Of a DNA stretch of 38,509 nt, positions 32,322-38,509 are shown piece by piece. The stretch comes from Natronococcus jeotgali DSM 18795 (GTDB lineage: Archaea; Halobacteriota; Halobacteria; Halobacteriales; Natrialbaceae). The translations under genes and the position numbers were made by a program. Location of the stretch: the NCBI RefSeq assembly GCF_000337695.1, contig NZ_AOIA01000164.1, positions 1-38,509 on the forward strand. The letters are read 5' to 3'. The notes under the pieces are model-generated. The model made no database searches and was not told where the DNA came from. It saw only the letters and a program-made list of their open reading frames with translations. Every line of letters starts with the position of its first letter. Within the stretch, counting starts at the first letter, position 1.

Positions 32322-32459
32322 ATGGTCAGAGTTTCGACGGTCGTCATCCTGGTCGGCGTGGCGCTGCTAGTACTCCCGGTTCCGCCCGTTATCACCGCCG
32401 TTCTCGCCGTCCCGGTGATCCTGGCGGGGATCGCCCTCCGGGTGCTGACGGAGCTGTAG
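32322..32459 (+). CDS. 45-residue hydrophobic membrane peptide
   Basis: MVRVSTVVILVGVALLVL, then PVPPVITAVLAVPVILAGIA, ending LRVLTEL. Two hydrophobic segments are separated by PVPP, making a likely helical hairpin in the membrane. The frame continues upstream to 32217, but that part is Arg-rich and non-conserved in character, so the start at 32322 was chosen. The function is unknown. It may be co-transcribed with the oxidoreductase gene 71 bases downstream. Confidence 0.6.
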   Translation: MVRVSTVVILVGVALLVLPVPPVITAVLAVPVILAGIALRVLTEL

Positions 32460-32530
32460 CCGGCTCGAGAACGCCCCCGACGGCTACCGAGACGGGTACG
32501 ACTTTCAGTGTCGGCTACTAACGACGGGGT

Positions 32531-33808
32531 ATGACGCAGACGCCGCGAGCCGTCGTCGCCGGCGGCGGGCTCGCTGGACTCGTCGCCGCCCGGCACCTCG
32601 CCGGAGCGGGACTGGACGTAACGCTGTTCGAACGATCCGGAAACGTCGGCGGCCGGGTCTGGACGCACGAGCGGAAAGGATTTCGGTTCGATCGCGGGTT
32701 CCAGGTGCTGTTTCCGTCCTACCCGACGGTGCGGCGGGAACTCGAGTTCGACGCCCTCGACCTGCGCCCGTTCGCGCCGGGGGCGTGTATCGCCCGCCCC
32801 GGGAGTCGGTCGACGCTGTCGGACCCGATCCGGGATCCGCGGGCGCTGCCCGCGACGCTTACCAACGAACACGTTTCGACGGGAGACGCGCTGCGAATCG
32901 CTCGCCTCGCCCTCGAGCTGGTCCGGCGAGAGCCGGAGGCGATCTTCGAGGACCCCGGACCCGAGACGACCATCGAGTCGTTCCTGCGCGAACGGGGGTT
33001 CTCGGATCGGTTCGTCGAGGAGTTCGTCGCGCCGTTCTACGGCGGGATCACCCTCGACCGATCGCTGTCGACGTCGAGTCGGGTCTTCGAGTACACGTTC
33101 CGGGCCCTGCTGACGAGCCGCGCTGCCGTGCCCGCGACCGGGATGGCCGCGATCCCCGCCCAGCTCGCCCAGAAGGCGCGGGTCGCCGGCGCCAGCCTCG
33201 AGCTCGGGACGGAGGTGACGGCGGTCTCGAGCGACGGGGAAAGAGCGACGGTGACCGCCGCGGGCGAGGAGTACGACGCCGACGCGGTCGTGGTCGCGAC
33301 CGACCCGCCCGCGGCCCGGGAGCTGACCGGCGTCGAGTCGATCCCCACTGACGCGCGCGCCTGCGTCACCCAGTACTACGAGCTGCCGGGCGGAACGGAC
33401 CTCGAGACGGGGAAGCGACTCCTGTTGAACGCGACCGAAGACGGGCCGAACCACCTCGTCCCTCACAGCGAGGTCGTCCCGGAGTACGCCCCCGACGGCA
33501 CCGAGCTGATCAGCGCGACCTACCTGGGCGAGCGCGAGGAGAGCGACGACGAACTCGCGGCGACCACCCGACAGACCCTCGAGTCGTGGTACCCCGATCG
33601 ACGGTTCGACGCGCTCGAGACCCGCCGTACCGACCGGATCGAGTTCGCCCAGTTCGCGCAGCCGCCCGGAATCCACGAGCGGTTACCCGGCCCGCGGGTG
33701 CCCGACGGCCCGGTTTACCTGGCGGGCGACTACACCCGGTGGTCGTCGATCCAGGGCGCGATGAAAAGTGGCCGACTCGCGGCGCGGGCGGTACTCGAGG
33801 ACCGCTAG
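32531..33808 (+). CDS. FAD-dependent oxidoreductase (phytoene-desaturase/amine-oxidase-like flavoprotein)
   Basis: 425 residues. The dinucleotide motif VVAGGGLAGLVAARHLA (GGGLAG at 11-16), FERSGNVGGRVWT and DRGFQVLFPSYP are typical of the carotenoid desaturase / protoporphyrinogen oxidase superfamily. The C-terminal FAD contact reads PVYLAGDYTRWSSIQGAMKSG. The substrate cannot be assigned; no carotenoid cluster is nearby. The stop codon shares CTAG with the stop of the opposite zinc-ribbon gene, a four-base convergent overlap. Confidence 0.88.
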   Translation: MTQTPRAVVAGGGLAGLVAARHLAGAGLDVTLFERSGNVGGRVWTHERKGFRFDRGFQVLFPSYPTVRRELEFDALDLRPFAPGACIARPGSRSTLSDPIRDPRALPATLTNEHVSTGDALRIARLALELVRREPEAIFEDPGPETTIESFLRERGFSDRFVEEFVAPFYGGITLDRSLSTSSRVFEYTFRALLTSRAAVPATGMAAIPAQLAQKARVAGASLELGTEVTAVSSDGERATVTAAGEEYDADAVVVATDPPAARELTGVESIPTDARACVTQYYELPGGTDLETGKRLLLNATEDGPNHLVPHSEVVPEYAPDGTELISATYLGEREESDDELAATTRQTLESWYPDRRFDALETRRTDRIEFAQFAQPPGIHERLPGPRVPDGPVYLAGDYTRWSSIQGAMKSGRLAARAVLEDR

Positions 33809-34260
33809 AGCCGTTCCCGGACGGCGACCCCGTTCATCACGAGCAGGGTGGTCGCCGCGGCGACCTCGAAAGAGGCGAGCCCGAGGAGCCACAGCCAGAG
33901 CGAGACCGCGGTAAACGCCGGTGCAACGGCCGGCACGCCCGTCCGAATCGCCCGCCGGAACCAGCGCGTCCGGCCGTCGTCTCGTCGATCGGTTCGCCCG
34001 TCGGGCCTTTCGGCAGTGTGTCGGCCGATCCGTTCGTCGCCGGGGTCGTCGGTTCGACGGACGGGCTCGAGCCCGCCCTCGTCGCGCTCCCGTTCGGCCT
34101 CGCCGTCGTCCTCGCGGCGGGCCTCGTCCGGCGCCAGGAACTCCGTGCCGCAGCGCCGGCAACTGATGTACCGCCTCGAGAACGGAGTCGGATAGTCCGC
34201 CGGGCAGTTCGGGCAGACGAGTCGGTCCGCGACGGGGCGGTGGTCCGCGCGTTCGGCCAT
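33805..34260 (-). CDS. Zinc-ribbon membrane protein, unknown function
   Basis: 151 residues. A zinc ribbon is formed by Cys16, Cys19, Cys34 and Cys37 (VCPNCPADY and ISCRRCGTEF). A highly charged Arg/Asp/Glu linker spans about 45-105, and two hydrophobic helices follow at about 108-128 and 130-147. The ribbon should face the cytoplasm. AT-rich ATATAAAATTT at 34316-34326 is a strong promoter candidate and implies a leader of roughly 35 bases; a weaker ACATATGCC lies nearer. Its stop overlaps that of the FAD oxidoreductase gene on the other strand. Confidence 0.75.
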   Translation of the reverse strand: MAERADHRPVADRLVCPNCPADYPTPFSRRYISCRRCGTEFLAPDEARREDDGEAERERDEGGLEPVRRTDDPGDERIGRHTAERPDGRTDRRDDGRTRWFRRAIRTGVPAVAPAFTAVSLWLWLLGLASFEVAAATTLLVMNGVAVRERL

Positions 34261-34315
34261 CGTGATACCGGAAGATATGAACGAACTGGCATATGTCTTC
34301 CCGTAGTTACAGTCA

Positions 34316-34326
34316 CTAAATTTTAT
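34316..34326 (-). promoter_or_regulatory. AT-rich promoter element of the zinc-ribbon gene
   Basis: ATATAAAATTT on the minus strand, 56-66 bases before ATG 34260, directly after the phosphoesterase stop codon. Confidence 0.45.
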
Positions 34327-34329
34327 ATC

Positions 34330-35052
34330 TCAGTCGAGGAGTCGCCGCGACGCTCCGAGCGGCGGAAACCAGAGGGTGTCGCCGCTCGAGCGGTCGTAGA
34401 CGGCGGGATAGCAGTCGTCGAGGCGGTCGACGAACGGGGACTGGAGGTCGGACGATCGGAGCCCGTTGATCGTCCGACCGCTCGCGAGACGGGTGAACGA
34501 CGGCAGGACCAGGGTGGCCGCCCGGTCCGCCGTCGGGGGCTCGTACAGGAAGCAGGGACGCTTCCGTCCGTCGATCTCGATCGCCGGGTGTTCGTGGCCG
34601 ACGACGTACCGGCTCGCGTCCGCGGCCGCTCCCGACGGCGGCTCGTGACCGTGACTGACGACCGTCTCCCCGTCGGCCAACCGGTACGCCGGGAACGTCT
34701 CGCCGTCGAAGACCGACTCGAGCAACGCGTCGTGGTTTCCGGGCGTGACGACCAGCGACGCGCCGGCGTCCTCGACGCGATCGACGAGCCGGGCGAGCGA
34801 GCGCTCGACGCCCCGGGGAATCCGGGAGAACGAGTGCAACAGATCGCCGGCGACCACGACCGTCTCCGGATCGCGGGCCGAGAGCAACGCCTCGAGGCGG
34901 TCGCCGACGTCGGTCGCCTCGCCGAGCGGGGCCTCGATCCGCGATGTCGCGTCGCGCCCGAGGTGGACGTCGGCGACGACGAGCGTCTCCGAGCCGGAGA
35001 AGTAGACCGCTCGGCCGTCGAGTTCGAAGGGAACCGGGACGGCCTCGGTCAT
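34330..35052 (-). CDS. Archaeal SbcD/Mre11-related metallophosphoesterase
   Basis: 240 residues. Calcineurin-like metal motifs are all present: DVHLGRD (Asp28, His30), GDLLHSF (Asp70), TPGNHDAL (Asn106, His107), VVSHGHEP and VVGHEHP. The size and the early strand ETLVVADVHLGRD match the small archaeal phosphoesterases annotated as SbcD-related, whose true substrate is unknown. The ATG overlaps the artA stop by four bases (ATGA), so the two are co-translated, although a link with protein sorting is not otherwise known to me. Confidence 0.88.
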   Translation of the reverse strand: MTEAVPVPFELDGRAVYFSGSETLVVADVHLGRDATSRIEAPLGEATDVGDRLEALLSARDPETVVVAGDLLHSFSRIPRGVERSLARLVDRVEDAGASLVVTPGNHDALLESVFDGETFPAYRLADGETVVSHGHEPPSGAAADASRYVVGHEHPAIEIDGRKRPCFLYEPPTADRAATLVLPSFTRLASGRTINGLRSSDLQSPFVDRLDDCYPAVYDRSSGDTLWFPPLGASRRLLD

Positions 35053-36053
35053 GGATCCCGGGGACCGCCGTCGGTCCGGACGTCCGCACCAAGGGCCGTC
35101 TCGAGGTCGTACTCGGTGCCGGTTAGCACGAACAGGACCTCCTCGAGGGGCTCGAGAATCTCCGGCAGGAGCTTGACGACCAGGTAGGTGATCCCGACGA
35201 GGGCGACCACCGAGAGCGTCTGGGAGACGTAGTTGTGGGCGACGAGGTAGGAGACGCGGGCCTCTTCGGCGCCGAGGTAGGTCGTGACGAAGGAGACGAC
35301 GACGTCCTGCTGGAACCACCCCCAGGGGGTCGCCAGCCCGATGAAGACGTTTCGGACGAGGTTCAACAGCCAGATGACGCCGATCGCGAGCGCGAACGCG
35401 GCCAGCTTCCGTCGCAGCGGAGCCGCCACCGCGGCGATCAGCCCGCCGAAGATCGCCATGCTCCCGAGTCCGGTGCAGGCGAGCACGATGTAGGTGGTTC
35501 GCCCCGTCACCGTCTCCTCGGGATCGAAGGCGAACCGGCTCTCGTATCCGGCGGTCCCTTCGCTGAGACCGGGGCTGTACCCGAGCAGTTCCATGCCGTA
35601 GTGGGTCTGGACCGCGGTGGTCTCGATCAGCCACTGGCGAACGAACGGAATCGTCTCGGCGGGCAGATAGATCAGCCCCATGAGCGCGACGGCCTTGGTC
35701 AGCACGAACAGGGAGTCCCGACCGCTCCAGAGCAGGTAGCCGGTGTAGGCACACAGCGGCAGGGCGGCGAGCGCCAGCACGGTCTGGAGCGGGCTCTGAG
35801 CGTCGGCGTAGTAGTACGGTACCATCGTCAGCCAGTAGACGCCGAACAGCAGCCAGGCGGCGCCCGCGAGCGGGCGGGCGGGCAAAGCGATGTCGGAGCG
35901 ACGAACGAGCAACGCGATCCCGAAGGCGGCGATGGCGATCCAGGCCAGCGCGTCGATCGGCAGGGTTGCCTGCAGCGTCGACGCGAGCGTCTCGCCGCCC
36001 GCCAGGACCGCGACGGCGTCGAAAGCGACCGACGGCGCGGAGGGCGCGGACAT
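35049..36053 (-). CDS. artA: Archaeosortase A
   Basis: 334 residues, about eight membrane helices. Archaeosortase A removes the C-terminal PGF-type anchor helix of surface proteins such as the S-layer glycoprotein and allows lipid attachment. The catalytic Cys193 is in LACTGLGSMA and Arg234 in NLVRNVFIGL, 41 residues apart as in Haloferax ArtA (Cys173, Arg214). His273 (VAHNY) stands where the third conserved residue is expected. The start at 36053 (MSAPSAPSV) was chosen for family length; upstream codons overlap the divergent promoter. It is followed by the phosphoesterase gene with a four-base overlap. Confidence 0.93.
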   Translation of the reverse strand: MSAPSAPSVAFDAVAVLAGGETLASTLQATLPIDALAWIAIAAFGIALLVRRSDIALPARPLAGAAWLLFGVYWLTMVPYYYADAQSPLQTVLALAALPLCAYTGYLLWSGRDSLFVLTKAVALMGLIYLPAETIPFVRQWLIETTAVQTHYGMELLGYSPGLSEGTAGYESRFAFDPEETVTGRTTYIVLACTGLGSMAIFGGLIAAVAAPLRRKLAAFALAIGVIWLLNLVRNVFIGLATPWGWFQQDVVVSFVTTYLGAEEARVSYLVAHNYVSQTLSVVALVGITYLVVKLLPEILEPLEEVLFVLTGTEYDLETALGADVRTDGGPRDP

Positions 36054-36090
36054 GATCGTCCTGTTCGACGGACGCGTCCGGCATGAGTTT

Positions 36091-36098
36091 GTTGCCTC
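36091..36098. repeat. Distal arm GTTGCCTC of inverted repeat in the artA/HTH promoter
   Basis: This is the exact reverse complement of GAGGCAAC at 36141-36148. The two 8-bp arms are 42 bases apart in the 102-base divergent intergenic region. Confidence 0.5.
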
Positions 36099-36124
36099 GC
36101 CAACCGATCCCCGGCGACTGCGTA

Positions 36125-36131
36125 CTTTTTT
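36125..36131 (+). promoter_or_regulatory. TATA box of the HTH regulator
   Basis: CTTTTTT, 25-31 bases before ATG 36156. Confidence 0.5.
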
Positions 36132-36148
36132 GCCGCACTGGAGGCAAC
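36130..36148. promoter_or_regulatory. Candidate operator TTGCC-N8-GGCAA over the HTH regulator promoter
   Basis: TTGCC (36130-36134) and GGCAA (36143-36147) are an inverted repeat lying between the TATA box and the start codon, where a bound repressor would block transcription. With the distal GTTGCCTC it gives three TTGCC/GGCAA boxes, which suggests autoregulation. Confidence 0.45.
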
Positions 36149-36155
36149 TGCCCGT

Positions 36156-36935
36156 ATGGTCGACGTCCTCGACAACAAGCGGGCTGCGACGCGGTTTCGG
36201 ATCCTCGTCCAGATCGCCGAGCGCCAGCCCGCCGTCAGCCAGGGAGAGATCGCCGAGGAAGTCGGCGTCACGAGCCAGGCCGTCAGCGAGTACATCCGCG
36301 AACTCGTCGACGACGGACTCGTCGAGAAGGAGGGCCGATCTCGGTACCACGTCACGAAAGAAGGCGTCGACTGGCTCTTTCAGGCCGCCGACGACGTGCG
36401 CCGGTTCGCCGACCACGTCACCGAGGACGTCCTCGGGGCGATGGGCGAGGACACGGCGATCGCGACCGACGACCTCGAGCAGGGCGACGTCGTCTCGCTG
36501 TCGATCGAGGACGGGCTCCTCCACGCCGAACCCGGCGAGTCGGGCCCGGCGACGGGCGTCGCGACGACCGACGCCGCGGCCGGCACCGACGTCGGCGTCA
36601 CCAGCTTCGAGGGCGTCATCGACCTCGAGCCGGGAACCGTCACCGTCCTCCAGGTCCCCGCGGTGCGCTCGGGCGGCAGCCGCGAGATCGGCGCCGAAAC
36701 CGTTACCGCTCGCTGCGAGGGGGCCGACCTCGTCCTCGCGACCGGAGTCGAGGCGGTCGTCGCCTGCCGGCGGGCCGAAACCGAGCCCGCCGTCACCTTC
36801 GCCGTCGGCGAGGTCGCGGCCGACGCCGCCGAGCGCGGGCTCGCGGTCACCGCCGTCGCGACGACCGACGCGGTCGGCCGAGTCACCGATACGCTCCGGG
36901 ACGCCGACGTCTCCTACGAGGTCCTCGAGGGGTGA
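36156..36935 (+). CDS. MarR-like HTH regulator with C-terminal sensor domain (DUF7839-type)
   Basis: 259 residues. An N-terminal winged helix-turn-helix lies at about 10-68: FRILVQIAERQPAVSQGEIA, then VTSQAVSEYIRELVDDGLVEKEGRSRYHVTKEG. A helical linker (QAADDVRRFADHVTEDVLG) follows. Residues about 105-259 form an alpha/beta domain rich in Ala, Val, Thr and Gly that may bind a metabolite. Similar proteins occur across haloarchaea and methanogens; I recall them as DUF7839. The ligand and targets are unknown. The gene is divergent from artA across a 102-base region with inverted repeats. Confidence 0.85.
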   Translation: MVDVLDNKRAATRFRILVQIAERQPAVSQGEIAEEVGVTSQAVSEYIRELVDDGLVEKEGRSRYHVTKEGVDWLFQAADDVRRFADHVTEDVLGAMGEDTAIATDDLEQGDVVSLSIEDGLLHAEPGESGPATGVATTDAAAGTDVGVTSFEGVIDLEPGTVTVLQVPAVRSGGSREIGAETVTARCEGADLVLATGVEAVVACRRAETEPAVTFAVGEVAADAAERGLAVTAVATTDAVGRVTDTLRDADVSYEVLEG

Positions 36936-36969
36936 TCCGGGCGTCCGGTGCGACGGCGGGATACTCGCA

Positions 36970-37149
36970 CTATCGGTCGACGTGGGGCCACTCCGCCTCG
37001 GGGACGAACTCGGTCCCGCCGCAACAGCCGCACGCTTCGGGCGCCTCGTACCGGTAGCCGGCGTCGGTGTGTGCAGAAACCGTCCCGACGTGCAGGACCT
37101 GACACGCGGTACAGACGTACTTCTCGGGAACTTCGGGGCTGTGGGCCAT
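36970..37149 (-). CDS. Small zinc-finger protein, 59 residues
   Basis: MAHSPEVPEKYVCTACQVLH begins the frame, followed by HTDAGYRYEAPEACGCCGG and ending EWPHVDR. CTAC and CGCC form two Cys pairs (Cys13, Cys16, Cys40 or Cys42, Cys43), fitting a single zinc ribbon of the kind common among haloarchaeal micro-proteins. A very good TATA (GTTATATTTC, 37171-37180) lies 22-31 bases upstream, which strongly supports expression. Function unknown. Confidence 0.78.
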   Translation of the reverse strand: MAHSPEVPEKYVCTACQVLHVGTVSAHTDAGYRYEAPEACGCCGGTEFVPEAEWPHVDR

Positions 37150-37170
37150 ACTCGAGCTACGTCCGCAAGA

Positions 37171-37180
37171 GAAATATAAC
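37171..37180 (-). promoter_or_regulatory. TATA box of the small zinc-finger gene
   Basis: GTTATATTTC on the minus strand, 22-31 bases before ATG 37149. Confidence 0.6.
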
Positions 37181-37208
37181 GCCAGTGTCGCCCAGGGTGG
37201 GATCGTGA

Positions 37209-37231
37209 CGTCGGTTCGCGACGGACCGACG
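37209..37231 (-). terminator. Hairpin downstream of the PAC2 gene
   Basis: CGTCGGT and ACCGACG form perfect 7-bp arms around a 9-base loop, starting 38 bases past the PAC2 stop. It is a possible transcript end, without a T-run. Confidence 0.3.
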
Positions 37232-37268
37232 ATACCCGCACGGAGTCACGAACGTCGCGTGGGACTCG

Positions 37269-38039
37269 TCACCCGATGTACCGCAGGTCGTCGTCGGTCG
37301 GGACGTCCATCTGCTGTTGTTGCTGTTCCATCTCCTGGATCTTGCCGATGACGTCTTCCATCTCGTCGGCCCGCTCGTCGAGACGCTCGTAGTCGAGTTC
37401 GAACCCGAGCATCTGCTCGAGCACCTCGAGTACCGCGCGGGCGCTTTTGGGATCGACGAGGTAGCCGCTGGTCTCGCCCATCAGACAGGTGGCCTCGAAG
37501 CCGCGGCGGTCGCCCAGGCCCAACAGGAGCCCGGAGACGCCGACGATGCCGCCGGCGGGCTCGTCGTCGCGGAACTCGACGCCCGCGTCCTCGAGCGGTT
37601 CGATCAGCGATTCGTCGGTAACGGCGCCGACGACGGCGTACTCCTCGATCAGCTCGCCGGTCGGAACCCCGCCGAGCGCGTACAGCTCGCTCGCGCCGAA
37701 CGACTCGGCGACGTCGAGAAAGGCCGACGCCAGCGCGTAGTGGCCGTCGTTCGTCTGGGCCTGGTGGTCCCCGGTCAACACGAGTAGATCCCGCCCGTCG
37801 GGCACCGAGACGGCGTGGATCTCGGCGCAGGTCAGCTCGGCGACGCCGTCCTCGATGCTCACCTTCGGTGGGAACTCTCGGGAGTAGATCCGGCGAACGA
37901 GCGTGCTCTCGCCCTCGAGTTCCTCGAGCAGGTGCTCGGCGGCGAGGCTGCCGACGTGTCCGACGCCCGGCAGCCCCTCGACGAGTACGGGGTCGTCCAG
38001 CTCGACCTCGGCGACCGCGTCGATCTCGAGTTCGTCCAT
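37269..38039 (-). CDS. PAC2-family protein (proteasome assembly chaperone-like)
   Basis: 256 residues. The domain starts with the typical LVEGLPGVGHVGSLAAEHL at 19-37, followed by FPPKVSIEDGV, LLVLTGDHQAQ, LYALGGVPTGEL and GLLLGLGDRRGFEATCLMGETSGYLVDP. Archaeal members (PbaA/PbaB type) assist proteasome or related assembly; the eukaryotic homologue is PAC2. The C-terminal end is helical and Gln-rich (EMEQQQQQMDVP). It is six bases downstream of nop10 and ends the operon that starts with aIF2-alpha. Confidence 0.93.
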   Translation of the reverse strand: MDELEIDAVAEVELDDPVLVEGLPGVGHVGSLAAEHLLEELEGESTLVRRIYSREFPPKVSIEDGVAELTCAEIHAVSVPDGRDLLVLTGDHQAQTNDGHYALASAFLDVAESFGASELYALGGVPTGELIEEYAVVGAVTDESLIEPLEDAGVEFRDDEPAGGIVGVSGLLLGLGDRRGFEATCLMGETSGYLVDPKSARAVLEVLEQMLGFELDYERLDERADEMEDVIGKIQEMEQQQQQMDVPTDDDLRYIG

Positions 38040-38045
38040 ACCGTA

Positions 38046-38225
38046 TCAGCGACTGCGACGTTTAAGAGCGCGTCGGTACTTCCCGTGGGAATCCTCGGGA
38101 TCGAACGGGGCCGGCGCGCTGTTTTCGGCGTCGGCGCCGCAGTCGGGACAGGTCGAAGAAAGGGTGTACACCGGGCGGTCGTGGGCGTCGCGCCACGCCG
38201 AGCAGACCCGGATGTCCGATTTCAT
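38046..38225 (-). CDS. nop10: H/ACA ribonucleoprotein Nop10
   Basis: 59 residues, the usual Nop10 length. [20 protein letters not shown], then [25 protein letters not shown] and [10 protein letters not shown]. The zinc ribbon is formed by Cys8 with Cys26 and Cys29. Nop10 holds Cbf5 in the H/ACA complex that makes pseudouridine in rRNA. The ATG overlaps the stop of aIF2-alpha by four bases (ATGA), and the PAC2 gene follows after six bases. Confidence 0.95.
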   Translation of the reverse strand: MKSDIRVCSAWRDAHDRPVYTLSSTCPDCGADAENSAPAPFDPEDSHGKYRRALKRRSR

Positions 38226-38482
38226 TCGTCGTCGGTGCGTCGCTCGCGGTGGAACTCGCCGGAACCGCCCTCCTCCTTGATCGCGGCGACCGCGCGTCGG
38301 GCGCTCTCCTCGAGCTGGGACTCGGCGGTCTTGTAGTTCGGCGCCTGGACGTTGATCCGGTACTCCGGAGCGCCGACGTAGCTCACCTCGAGGTCGACCT
38401 CGTCGGGAACCGCTCCGTTGCCCTCGGCGGCCTCCAGGGCGGTCCGGATCCCGTCGACGCCGCTCGGGGAGCCGTTCTCGAG
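38222..38482 (-). CDS. eif2a: Translation initiation factor aIF2 alpha subunit, C-terminal 86 residues (partial)
   Basis: The genuine sequence runs from [20 protein letters not shown] to the stop. It is the C-terminal alpha/beta domain of aIF2-alpha that contacts aIF2-gamma ([21 protein letters not shown], then [19 protein letters not shown]). The 5' part is missing because the contig ends. The codons before Leu (an apparent MYKRQ) come from the sequencing adapter and are not part of the protein. It begins the operon with nop10 and PAC2. Confidence 0.9.
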   Translation of the reverse strand, partial: LENGSPSGVDGIRTALEAAEGNGAVPDEVDLEVSYVGAPEYRINVQAPNYKTAESQLEESARRAVAAIKEEGGSGEFHRERRTDDE

Positions 38483-38509
38483 CTGTCTCTTATACACATC
38501 TCTGATGGC
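38483..38509. other. Tn5/Nextera adapter sequence at contig end (artefact)
   Basis: CTGTCTCTTATACACATCT (38483-38501) is exactly the 19-bp Tn5 mosaic end used in Nextera libraries. The following CTGATGGC matches the start of the reverse complement of the old 454-style adapter used with it. It is a library artefact, not an insertion sequence. Confidence 0.96.

Noticed and set aside
36156-36935. The HTH regulator as TrmB itself
   Set aside because: The C-terminal domain does not show the TrmB sugar-binding motifs and the operator boxes near it (TTGCC/GGCAA) differ from the TrmB motif.
38222-38497. A complete 91-residue protein starting MYKRQ
   Set aside because: The first five residues are encoded by the Tn5 adapter; the real gene is a truncated aIF2-alpha.

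Overview
The window is haloarchaeal. It has high G+C, very acidic proteins, leaderless-looking promoters with a TATA box about 25-32 bases before many start codons, and archaeal hallmark genes: archaeosortase A, Nop10, aIF2-alpha, GatB and a PAC2 protein. Leu-Glu pairs are mostly written CTC GAG, which together with the gene content suggests a Natrialbaceae-like organism (Natrinema/Haloterrigena relatives); that placement is inference. It is the end of a contig: the last 27 bases are a Tn5/Nextera sequencing adapter, not genome.

Left part (1-8.2 kb). The 5' end of pyk with a perfect TrmB-type site upstream, then metG, a small membrane protein gene coupled to mfnA, and a lower-G+C patch (about 4.4-5.7 kb) with a winged-helix antitoxin / PemK-MazF-like toxin pair and a broken membrane protein gene. 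ppsA follows, so the two opposing enzymes of the phosphoenolpyruvate-pyruvate step lie within 8 kb.

Middle (8.3-25.8 kb). phzF and a trypsin-like protease without a signal peptide, a phosphoribosyltransferase, a MATE exporter that has lost its N-terminal half, mtnP, a membrane-anchored HTH protein, the chromosome-organisation operon (small coiled-coil protein, smc, scpA) ending in a 14-bp perfect hairpin, and a Bat-type HTH regulator divergent from a 3-hydroxybutyrate-dehydrogenase-like SDR plus an acyl-CoA synthetase. A small membrane protein gene then converges on a copper amine oxidase with a complete active site.

Right part (26-38.5 kb). gatB, a metallo-beta-lactamase-fold hydrolase, an amidase, an SDR without the usual catalytic Tyr/Lys, an AHL-lactonase-like hydrolase, an FAD oxidoreductase, zinc-ribbon small proteins, the artA-phosphoesterase pair divergent from an HTH regulator, and the operon aIF2-alpha / nop10 / PAC2.

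I found no rRNA, tRNA, CRISPR array or intact transposon. Most of the window is ordinary core chromosome. The parts most worth a second look are the toxin gene with a CTG start, the TrmB site at pyk, the divergent regulator / acyl-CoA synthetase promoter, the inverted repeats at the artA promoter, the 14-bp scpA hairpin, the truncated MATE gene, and a solo IS200/IS605-like hairpin beside metG.
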